Assembly: GCA_030653635.1 (NCBI GenBank)
Contig: JAURYZ010000289.1
Span: forward strand, 1 to 7,687
Length of the DNA stretch: 7,687 bases
Direction: 5' to 3'
Source of the DNA: Coriobacteriia bacterium
GTDB lineage: Bacteria; Actinomycetota; Coriobacteriia; Anaerosomatales; JAHIQC01
Shown here: positions 1 through 5,701 of the stretch, piece after piece
How positions within the stretch are numbered: the stretch's first letter is position 1
Layout: each line of letters opens with the position of its first letter
Program-made: the position numbers and the translations under genes
The notes under the pieces: generated by a model
Databases searched by the model: none
Seen by the model: the letters and a program-made list of their open reading frames with translations, nothing else
Told to the model about the DNA's origin: nothing

Positions 1-361
1 GGTCGAAGATGGTGTCCTGGATTTGCTCTTGAACGAAGTTCTCAAGCACCTTGTCGGTGATGTAGCCTTCCTCGATCAGTATCTGACCGAGGCGACGGCC
101 GCCTTCCGCTTCTTTCGCGCGCATCTCCAGAGTCTTGGAAAGTGCACTAGGGGTGATGCGGTTGGCGTGAACCAAACGCTCCCCGAGGGGCTCGCCATGC
201 CAATTAGACTGTGCAAAAAAGACCTCGCCATCGCGAAACCAAACACTGCCGTCGGTCCCATCGGCACGCTTGATGCGCAACACGCCGGTCTTCTTGCTGA
301 ACGTCACCAGCTGGAAGACGTCCGGCAAGCTGAAGTCTCTGAGGTTGCCGCGAAGAGCCAT
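1..361 (-). CDS. DUF4388 (PATAN) domain protein, partial (C-terminus beyond left edge)
   Basis: The reading frame starts at ATG 361-359 and is still open at base 1, giving 120 visible residues. The N-terminus MALRGNLRDFSLPDVFQLV is the typical opening of the DUF4388/PATAN family (M-x-L-x-G-x-L-x2-F-x-L-x-D-V-x-Q-L). It continues with SKKTGVLRI and VWFRDGEVFFAQ, the expected beta-rich core with a G-x-(I/V)-x-F-A segment. Residues 58-113 then hold two tandem MshEN-like half-motifs, PLGERLV...L and RRLGQILIEEGYIT...Q. PATAN proteins are regulatory or scaffold proteins often linked to two-component systems, GTPase modules and gliding or pilus systems; no enzymatic activity is expected. The gene lies 39 bases after the roadblock gene, so the two are probably co-transcribed. 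The ribosome site is weak: GAAGG lies about 15 bases before the ATG. The family call is confident; the role here is inferred. Confidence 0.88.
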   Translation of the reverse strand, partial: MALRGNLRDFSLPDVFQLVTFSKKTGVLRIKRADGTDGSVWFRDGEVFFAQSNWHGEPLGERLVHANRITPSALSKTLEMRAKEAEGGRRLGQILIEEGYITDKVLENFVQEQIQDTIFD

Positions 362-400
362 CGGCTACCGTCGCACCCTTCGGTCGTAAGGCCGCAGCGG

Positions 401-997
401 CTAGCCGAGAATCTCAGCGATGCTGCCTGCAGTGGCCTTCATGTCGTATAGGACGAGCCCAAGCTTGGCCTCTTTGTGTGCAAGTGTAGTGAGAACGGCG
501 CGATCGCCTGCGGCGATGAGTACGACATACCCGTCGTCCCCTTCGATGAACACCTGAGTCAAGTGCCCTCGTCCGAGCTCCGCCGCCGCTCGTTCACCCA
601 GGCCCAAGATTGCGGCCGACATAGCACCCACACGATCTTCCTGCATGCCTTGCGGGAGCGCGGATGCCATGGTGAAACCATCCATGCTAACCAGTGCAGC
701 GGCCTGAATATCGGGCGAGTCGACCATCAACTCGTCTAAGGCAGCGGCTAGCCGATCCTCGCGCGTGGCCTGACGCGCGACCGCCTGCGGACGCGGCGTC
801 AGGGTCCCGGGATCTGTCGGCGTCACGGCCGGGGCCGCAACGGACGCGGCGGGCGGGGCAACTACCGCAGCGGGAATCGACTGCACCTGCGGAACAGCCG
901 CCACCACAACAGGGGCAGCAATCAGTTCCTCGTCATCATCCAGCAAGTCATCATCGACATCGCTGATGAAGTAGTCGCCGATACCGTTGTCAGCCAT
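401..997 (-). CDS. Roadblock/LC7 domain protein (MglB-like regulator) with acidic, Pro/Ala-rich N-terminal tail
   Basis: The protein has 198 residues. I chose ATG 997-995 because GGGAGGTG (1014-1007) sits 9 bases upstream; an in-frame start further upstream, at 1054, lacks such support. Residues about 79-198 form a Roadblock/LC7 domain: an amphipathic helix (REDRLAAALDELM), strand IQAAALVSMDGFTMAS, the long helix DRVGAMSAAILGLGERAAAE, then HLTQVFIEGDDGYVVLIAAG and a C-terminal strand/helix. Residues 13-24 are almost all acidic (DVDDDLLDDDEE). Residues 26-75 are Ala/Pro/Val-rich and likely disordered. Roadblock proteins dimerise and act as GTPase-activating proteins or regulators of small Ras-like GTPases (MglA) that control polarity and type IV pili. 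The neighbours, pilB upstream and a PATAN protein downstream, fit such a module. The GTPase itself is not in the window. Domain call strong, partner inferred. Confidence 0.88.
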   Translation of the reverse strand: MADNGIGDYFISDVDDDLLDDDEELIAAPVVVAAVPQVQSIPAAVVAPPAASVAAPAVTPTDPGTLTPRPQAVARQATREDRLAAALDELMVDSPDIQAAALVSMDGFTMASALPQGMQEDRVGAMSAAILGLGERAAAELGRGHLTQVFIEGDDGYVVLIAAGDRAVLTTLAHKEAKLGLVLYDMKATAGSIAEILG

Positions 998-1006
998 TCT
1001 GCGCGA

Positions 1007-1014
1007 CACCTCCC
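1007..1014 (-). promoter_or_regulatory. Strong Shine-Dalgarno site of the roadblock gene
   Basis: On the minus strand this reads GGGAGGTG, 9 bases before ATG 997. It is one of the clearest ribosome sites in the window. It fixes the start of the roadblock protein at MADNGIGDYF rather than at the longer in-frame alternative. Confidence 0.8.
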
Positions 1015-1018
1015 AAGC

Positions 1019-1035
1019 CTCACTGGTGAAGTGAG
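1019..1035 (-). repeat. Perfect 6-bp inverted repeat just upstream of the roadblock ribosome site
   Basis: The minus strand reads CTCACT-TCACC-AGTGAG, a perfect 6-bp stem with a 5-base loop. It lies 4 bases upstream of the GGGAGGTG ribosome site. It could be a small hairpin in the mRNA leader or an operator-like dyad. No U-tract follows, so it is not a terminator. A stem this short can occur by chance. Confidence 0.4.
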
Positions 1036-1135
1036 TACGAACATGCGAAAACAAGCCCGCGCAGTGGCGAGCGCCCTCAGTTTCTCACGAAGGAACATGC
1101 CGCACAACCGCTACCTGCGGGTTCATCGCCCGATA

Positions 1136-1149
1136 GGCCCGGCGGGGCC
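1136..1149 (-). repeat. GC-only short hairpin downstream of pilB
   Basis: The minus strand reads GGCCC-CGCC-GGGCC, a 5-bp all-GC stem with a 4-base loop, 19 bases after the pilB stop. It is not followed by a run of T, so it does not meet the usual description of an intrinsic terminator. It could cause weak pausing or protect the 3' end. The rest of the 998-1167 gap shows other small imperfect dyads but no recognisable -35/-10 pair. Confidence 0.3.
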
Positions 1150-1167
1150 GCTGCAACACTGTAGCGC

Positions 1168-2841
1168 TTATACAACTACACGCAAGATTTCCTCTATGGA
1201 GGTCTGGCCGAGCAGAATCTTCGCGAATCCATCGTCCTTGAGCGTCTTCATGCCCTCGGCAATGGCCTGTCGGCTCAACTCATCGGAAGTAGCATTCTCT
1301 ACGGTCATACGCTCAAGAGCCTCGGACATCGTGAGAACCTCATGAACGCCCATGCGCCCCTTGTATCCAATGTTGTTGCACTTCTTACATCCCTTGGCGC
1401 GAAACAATCGTGGAGGCCGACCGGGTTCAAAGGGGAAACCTATCCGCTGGAGTGCCGCTTCTTCGGGGGTGTATTCCTCTTTGCACTCCTTGCACAGGCG
1501 CCGCGCGAGTCTTTGGGCCAGCACACATGTAATAGCAGAAGCCGTCAGGAACGGCTCAATACCCATCTCAGTTAGCCGCGTGACGGCGGATGGTGCGTCG
1601 TTGGTATGCAGCGTCGACAAGACGAGGTGCCCGGTGAGAGCCGCCTCAATCGCGATCGTGCCGGTTTCCTTGTCTCTGATCTCACCGATCATGACCGTGT
1701 CGGGATCCTGGCGCAGAATGGAGCGAAGCGCCGCAGCGAACGTCAGTCCCGCCTTCTCATTGACCTGTACCTGCGAGAGTCCGGCAAGCCGATACTCGAC
1801 AGGATCTTCGACGGTGATCAGGTTGGTGGTTATGTCGTTCGTGCGGTTGATCGCCGCATACAGAGTCGTGGACTTACCCGAACCGGTCGGACCGGTGACG
1901 AGTATTGCCCCGTAGGGCAGCGCCAATGCCTGCAGCAGACGCTCAAGCGGCTGCTGCAGGAAACCGAGGTCCTCAAGCGACATCATAATCGAATCGCGCC
2001 GAAGCAACCGAAGGACGGCCAGTTCGCCAAAGACAAGGGGCAAAACGGCCACGCGGAAGTCTATAGCTTTGCCGTCGAGCACGACTCCGAAGCGTCCGTC
2101 CTGGGGGACCCGCTTCTCCGAGATATCCATTCCGGAGTTGATTTTCAGGCGGCTGATCAGTTGGCGATGCATCTTTTTGGGGCTCTTGAAGACCTCCTGA
2201 CACACGCCGTCAATCCTGAACCTGACCCGCATCTCATTCTCGAGCGGCTCGATGTAGACGTCACCAGCACCCTGTCTAATGGCCTCGGTGATGATCACAT
2301 TCATGAGCTTGGCCACTGGAGCTGTCTCGTCGCCAACATCACTGTCATCGTCATCCGTGCTGACGCTGACCGACTCCTCGAGATTGCCGACCATGTCGTC
2401 GACATTTTGCTGATTTGCCGAGAAACGCTCGATAGCCGAGAGCAGCTCGCTCTCTGCGGCCACAACGGGTCTGATTTCGTAGCCGGTCACGATCCGCAGG
2501 TCATCGATTGCAAAGATGTTGGCGGGATCGGACATTGCAACGACGAGCTCACCGTCCTGCACCTTTATTGGCAGGTTCGTGTAACGCTTCGCCAGGTCGG
2601 ATGACAGGCTCGTGGCTGCGTTGGGATCGATGTCGAAAGTCCCGATGTCCACGTAGGCCAGACCCATGGCTCGGGCGACTTCCTGCGCAATCTTGACATC
2701 GTCGGCGTAGCCCAAGCTGGAGAGAACAGCGGGCAGTGACAGTCCGCTATCTTGAGCTAGAGCCTCTTCGAGTTGCACGGGAGTGATGAGACCGGACTGG
2801 ACGAGCACCTTGCCAAGTCGTTTGCCGCTGGCCGCGATCAC
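1168..2841 (-). CDS. pilB: Type IV pilus assembly ATPase PilB (GspE/PilB family)
   Basis: This is a cytoplasmic hexameric ATPase that powers pilin polymerisation. The start is GTG 2841-2839, overlapping the aroE stop by 4 bases, with GAAGG 9 bases upstream; the product is 557 residues, normal for PilB. Residues 1-140 form an MshEN/T2SSE_N-type domain (RLGKVLVQSGLITPVQLEEA at 8-27). An acidic linker (STDDDDSDVGDE, 161-172) follows. The ATPase core has Walker A GPTGSGKST (317-325), Asp box ITVEDPVEY (342-350), Walker B region RQDPDTVMIGEIRD (377-390, Glu387) and His box TGHLVLSTLHTND (403-415). The zinc-binding cysteines are C450/C453 and C485/C488. Those cysteines and the full-length N domain favour PilB or GspE over the retraction ATPase PilT. 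GspE of a type II secretion system is unlikely if the cell has no outer membrane. pilT, pilC and pilins are not in the window. Confidence 0.93.
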   Translation of the reverse strand: MIAASGKRLGKVLVQSGLITPVQLEEALAQDSGLSLPAVLSSLGYADDVKIAQEVARAMGLAYVDIGTFDIDPNAATSLSSDLAKRYTNLPIKVQDGELVVAMSDPANIFAIDDLRIVTGYEIRPVVAAESELLSAIERFSANQQNVDDMVGNLEESVSVSTDDDDSDVGDETAPVAKLMNVIITEAIRQGAGDVYIEPLENEMRVRFRIDGVCQEVFKSPKKMHRQLISRLKINSGMDISEKRVPQDGRFGVVLDGKAIDFRVAVLPLVFGELAVLRLLRRDSIMMSLEDLGFLQQPLERLLQALALPYGAILVTGPTGSGKSTTLYAAINRTNDITTNLITVEDPVEYRLAGLSQVQVNEKAGLTFAAALRSILRQDPDTVMIGEIRDKETGTIAIEAALTGHLVLSTLHTNDAPSAVTRLTEMGIEPFLTASAITCVLAQRLARRLCKECKEEYTPEEAALQRIGFPFEPGRPPRLFRAKGCKKCNNIGYKGRMGVHEVLTMSEALERMTVENATSDELSRQAIAEGMKTLKDDGFAKILLGQTSIEEILRVVV

Positions 2842-3734
2842 TTCCCACCGCCTTCGGGCCGACCCATGCGCAGTCTGGCCAGTGCCGCCTCGCGCATGAT
2901 TTCTCGTGGTGCTCGAACCTGGGCCGACTCGCTCCAGATGTCGATCGAGATAGCTCCCTGGTGCACGAGCATACCAAGCCCATCCACGGCGGTCGCCCCT
3001 GCTGCTCGCGCCAACTCCACGAATGGCGTGGTGTTCGGGCCGTAGATCATGTCGCACGCGACCTGTGCCGCCGAAAACCATTCCCTGGGCACCGGTGACG
3101 GATCGCCGTCCTTCATGCCCAATGACGTGGCGTTGATTATCAAGTCCGCTGTGGTGACGGCCTTTTCGCCTGCCGATAGTGCGACAGGCGACAGCTCCGT
3201 CGACCGGGCGTGGGCGATGACACGCTCGACCAGTTCCTCGGCCTTGTCCAAAGACCGATTCACGATGCTGACCTTGGATGCCTTGCCAAGAATAAGCGCC
3301 ACGAGCGCTGCACCGGCAGCTCCGCCCGCACCCACGATCGCCACCGAACGACCCTCTGGGACGAAACCTGTTTCTGCCGCAAGGGACTCGATCAGCCCGC
3401 GACCGTCAGTGTTATAGCCGATGAAACGACCGTCGACGCAGTGGACGGTATTCACGGCCCCGGCCAGCTGCGCCAGCATTGCCACTTCGTCGCACATGCT
3501 CAACATCGCCTGCTTGAAAGGCATCGTGACATTGAATCCGACAAATGGCAGCACGCGCGCCGCACCGAGGAATCTCATGAGATCCGTCTCGTCGGCAAGA
3601 CGTAGCGGTATGTAGACCCAGTCAAGCTCCAAGGTCTCGTACGCAGCGTTGTGCATTGCCGGCGACAACGTGTGATCCAGCGGATTGCCGATGACGCCGG
3701 CCAATCGCGTCCGTCCGTTGATGCGTAAGGTCAA
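2838..3734 (-). CDS. aroE: Shikimate dehydrogenase (NADP+)
   Basis: AroE reduces 3-dehydroshikimate to shikimate with NADPH in the aromatic amino acid (chorismate) pathway, in the cytoplasm. The 298 residues include the N-terminal substrate domain GVIGNPLDHTLSPAMHNAA (13-31), with T22 and S24 at the shikimate-binding Ser positions. FNVTMPFK carries catalytic Lys74, and GYNTDGRG carries catalytic Asp110. The NADP-binding loop is VGAGGAAG (134-141), followed by NRS (159-161). NATSLGM (201-207) and the conserved tail GLGMLVHQGA with Gln259 follow. The start is TTG 3734-3732, with GGAG 5 bases upstream; an in-frame stop lies just upstream at 3747-3749, and no ATG or GTG fits the conserved N-terminus. 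The gene follows the yqeG-like gene after 38 bases and overlaps pilB by 4 bases. The second Ser to Thr change is conservative, so the enzyme should be active. Confidence 0.95.
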   Translation of the reverse strand: MTLRINGRTRLAGVIGNPLDHTLSPAMHNAAYETLELDWVYIPLRLADETDLMRFLGAARVLPFVGFNVTMPFKQAMLSMCDEVAMLAQLAGAVNTVHCVDGRFIGYNTDGRGLIESLAAETGFVPEGRSVAIVGAGGAAGAALVALILGKASKVSIVNRSLDKAEELVERVIAHARSTELSPVALSAGEKAVTTADLIINATSLGMKDGDPSPVPREWFSAAQVACDMIYGPNTTPFVELARAAGATAVDGLGMLVHQGAISIDIWSESAQVRAPREIMREAALARLRMGRPEGGGK

Positions 3735-3772
3735 TGGGGCTCCGGTTCAACGATATCGGGCTTGCACTGAGT

Positions 3773-4267
3773 CTAGGGTAGGGGAACTCGCCCCGCCAGC
3801 ACAACACGCTCAAGGCGCCTGAGCAGAAGTGTGTGTGGCAGGTCAGATTCGGACAGCGGCGTCACAAGGACGGTACGCATGCCCAGCAGTCGACCGCCCA
3901 GCACGTCAGTGAACAGCTGATCGCCGACCATTACCGCCTTTGATCTCACGGAACCCACCCGTGAAAGCGCGATCAGATACGCGAAGGGCAGCGGTTTGAC
4001 CGCTTTGGCGACTAGTTCGAATCCTAGCTCATCGGCGACGCGCTTGACCCTGTCATGCCAGTTGTTCGAAACAAGGCAAACCTTAAACCCACGTGCGGCA
4101 AGATCGCCCGCCCAATCACGCAGCTCAACCGGCACAACGTTCGTGTCGCGCGGCAGCAGCGTGTTATCGAGATCTATGAGCAACGTGTCGATGCCGGCGG
4201 CCACAAGGCCATCCAGATCGATCGCGTGCACATCCACCAAGTAATCGTCGGGAGCAAACAGACTCAT
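3773..4267 (-). CDS. yqeG: YqeG family HAD-IIIA phosphatase
   Basis: This is a predicted cytoplasmic HAD-superfamily phosphohydrolase of 164 residues; its physiological substrate is not established for the family. All four HAD motifs are present: motif I LLIDLDNTLLP with nucleophile Asp32 and Asp34, motif II LVSNN (Ser67), motif III Lys91 in AVKPLPF, and motif IV MVGDQLFTD (Asp116, Asp121). The KP-x-P-F around motif III and the short, capless fold are typical of YqeG. ATG 4267-4265 was chosen because AAGGAG (4277-4272) precedes it; a longer frame starting at 4306 would overlap the upstream gene. In Bacillus the homologue is in yqeG-yqeH-aroE; here yqeG and aroE are adjacent and the GTPase gene yqeH is absent between them. 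Confidence 0.9.
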   Translation of the reverse strand: MSLFAPDDYLVDVHAIDLDGLVAAGIDTLLIDLDNTLLPRDTNVVPVELRDWAGDLAARGFKVCLVSNNWHDRVKRVADELGFELVAKAVKPLPFAYLIALSRVGSVRSKAVMVGDQLFTDVLGGRLLGMRTVLVTPLSESDLPHTLLLRRLERVVLAGRVPLP

Positions 4268-4271
4268 GACA

Positions 4272-4277
4272 CTCCTT
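4272..4277 (-). promoter_or_regulatory. Shine-Dalgarno site of yqeG
   Basis: AAGGAG on the minus strand lies 4 bases before ATG 4267 and abuts the TAG stop of the upstream gene (4280-4278). It decides the yqeG start and suggests that ribosomes ending the upstream gene may re-initiate here. Confidence 0.75.
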
Positions 4278-4964
4278 CTAGTGGTCCGGCTTGCCGTCGC
4301 CGTCATGGTCGTGCTCTTCGGCAGGCAACTGGTCTCCGATTTGAGCGTCGAGACGCTCGATCACCAGCAGTACCTCGGCGGCCTGATCCGTCATTCCCGC
4401 CTTCATGTATACCGCACGCAGTATGCCGTATGAATCGTGCTGCTCAATGGCATCCATCCAACGGATCGAGCCGCTGGTGGCGATGTCCGCCTGCTTGACC
4501 GCTTCACCCAAGTCGTTACCGTACAACAGCAGCATCTGCGCATAGCTTGTCCGCAGCAGTCCGGAATCCGGGACATTGGCCACCCCTTTGGCCGAAAGCT
4601 CAAGCGCGGCATCGACATGCTCCTCGCGCGCAAGGATCCATGGTCCGATGTAGTAGGGCTGCTCGAACTGGGGATCGAGCAGAGTTATCACATTGAAGGT
4701 TGTGAGCATATATGTCTGCTTGTGGAGGGGCACTCCGGAATAGTACTCGTGCAGTATGGGATCGATTCTGTTCCACAGGACCTGGGCGACAAACACCCTC
4801 ACGCCAGTGAGATAGGCGAAGCTCGCACGCCCAAGCACCACCTGCGTACCGCTCACCTGCGAAGCAGGCATCGACGCGTCGGCTACCGACTGCCCAACGA
4901 GTACGACGGCCAACAGCAACACGAGCAGCAAAGCGAGCTGGATCCTGCCAAGGAAGTGAGTCAT
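4278..4964 (-). CDS. Membrane-anchored helical-repeat (TPR-like) protein of unknown function
   Basis: I do not recognise a named family. The 228 residues start at ATG 4964-4962, 5 bases after the permease stop; an in-frame GTG at 4973 is an alternative, and the ribosome site is weak. Residues about 8-27 (IQLALLLVLLLAVVLVG) are one hydrophobic segment, an uncleaved anchor or a signal peptide; no lipobox cysteine is seen. Residues 46-115 hold conserved-looking aromatic stretches (FAYLTGVRVFVAQVLW, FEQPYYIGPWILAREEH). Residues 112-207 look like TPR-type helix pairs with Ala-rich helices, for example VDAALELSAKGVANVP and AAEVLLVIERLDAQ. The C-terminus DHDGDGKPD resembles a D-x-D-x-D-G calcium loop. 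Lying between the ABC permease and yqeG in one operon, it may be an extracytoplasmic partner of the transporter. That role is inference only. Confidence 0.8.
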   Translation of the reverse strand: MTHFLGRIQLALLLVLLLAVVLVGQSVADASMPASQVSGTQVVLGRASFAYLTGVRVFVAQVLWNRIDPILHEYYSGVPLHKQTYMLTTFNVITLLDPQFEQPYYIGPWILAREEHVDAALELSAKGVANVPDSGLLRTSYAQMLLLYGNDLGEAVKQADIATSGSIRWMDAIEQHDSYGILRAVYMKAGMTDQAAEVLLVIERLDAQIGDQLPAEEHDHDGDGKPDH

Positions 4965-4969
4965 GACGC

Positions 4970-5701
4970 TCACAGATCCCTTCGGGCAAACACTGCCGAG
5001 GATATCAGCAGCAGGATTCCGCTCCACGCGGCGAACACCAAAACCGCCAGACCGAGGTATCCGGCCGAAACCCCGGAACCGTGCGCCACAGGCGTGATGA
5101 TGTTGAATGTATCCAACGACGGGTACAGTTTCCAGCCAAGCGTGTCGGGCGCAAACAAGCCCGCGCGGGCATGGGTCACGAACAGGAATGCCACCGAAGC
5201 GACGCTCACGACGACCGCTCCTGCGACGGATGCCACCGCCATACAAAAGGCCGCAAGGACTCCGGCCTCAAGCCAAATGGCGAATACTCCTTGGAGCAAT
5301 GTGAACATCCAAGCGCCGTAGGTGACAAAACCCACCCCGATAGCCACCACAGCGAATAACAATCCTACAATCCCAACAGTCATGACGATTCCAACCCAGG
5401 TCCCTACCAGGTACTCCCAACGAGGTACCCCGCGAGCAAGAACGTTGTAGATCGTGCGCCGTTCGATCTCGCCCGGAACCCTGTTGGCAGCAAGCGCCAA
5501 GGTGACGGCGACAAGCGCGGCGTAGACAAGCGCGAGAGCCACCTCACGATACACGGCCTGGGCCACACCGGCCCCATAGCTCGGAAGGGCCGGAATCGCG
5601 ACGGCCAGGACTGCCGAGAACAGCAAGACGACCCACACGACCTTCCTGCGTATCGCATCCAGGAAAACCGCAGAAGCAATCGCAGCTATACGCGAGATCA
5701 T
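4970..5701 (-). CDS. ABC-2 type transporter permease
   Basis: This is an integral membrane subunit of 243 residues with about six predicted transmembrane helices (roughly residues 21-39, 53-72, 101-126, 134-155, 158-177, 214-238). Between helices 2 and 3 lies a charged loop, PGEIERRTIYNVLARGVPRW (76-95). It matches the coupling segment of ABC-2 permeases, in which R-T-I-Y-x-V-L-(A/S)-R-P-(V/I)-x-R is common. The start ATG 5701-5699 overlaps the ATPase stop as ATGA, and AGGTG lies 5 bases upstream. Only one permease gene is present, so the working transporter is probably two copies of this subunit with two ATPases. The substrate cannot be read from the sequence; drug, lipid or peptide export, or a role in envelope biology, are all possible. 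Confidence 0.9.
   Translation of the reverse strand: MISRIAAIASAVFLDAIRRKVVWVVLLFSAVLAVAIPALPSYGAGVAQAVYREVALALVYAALVAVTLALAANRVPGEIERRTIYNVLARGVPRWEYLVGTWVGIVMTVGIVGLLFAVVAIGVGFVTYGAWMFTLLQGVFAIWLEAGVLAAFCMAVASVAGAVVVSVASVAFLFVTHARAGLFAPDTLGWKLYPSLDTFNIITPVAHGSGVSAGYLGLAVLVFAAWSGILLLISSAVFARRDL

Noticed and set aside
23..451. Plus-strand open frame of 142 codons at the left edge
   Set aside because: It is opposite the PATAN gene, whose minus-strand frame has a clear family signature and remains open to the edge.
1136..1175. Intrinsic terminator after pilB
   Set aside because: Only a 5-bp GC stem is present, with no T-run on the minus strand. Termination there cannot be supported.
1606..2604. 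Long plus-strand open frame of 332 codons
   Set aside because: It lies fully antisense to pilB, whose motifs are complete. The translation shows no recognisable domain and looks like a GC-driven shadow.
2842..3081. N-terminal extension of PilB by 80 residues to an ATG at 3081
   Set aside because: The extension overlaps the conserved C-terminal part of aroE and reads as an Arg/Gly-rich shadow. The GTG at 2841 with a GTGA overlap fits the family start.
4965..5246. Longer start for the TPR-like protein at 5246
   Set aside because: It would run about 280 bases into the permease gene, and the added segment is Arg/Gly-rich with no signal-like features. The ATG at 4964 places a membrane anchor right at the N-terminus.
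4437..5321. Plus-strand open frame of 294 codons
   Set aside because: It is antisense to the TPR-like and permease genes. The composition is Arg/His/Gln-rich with no motif, and it spans the junction of two real genes.
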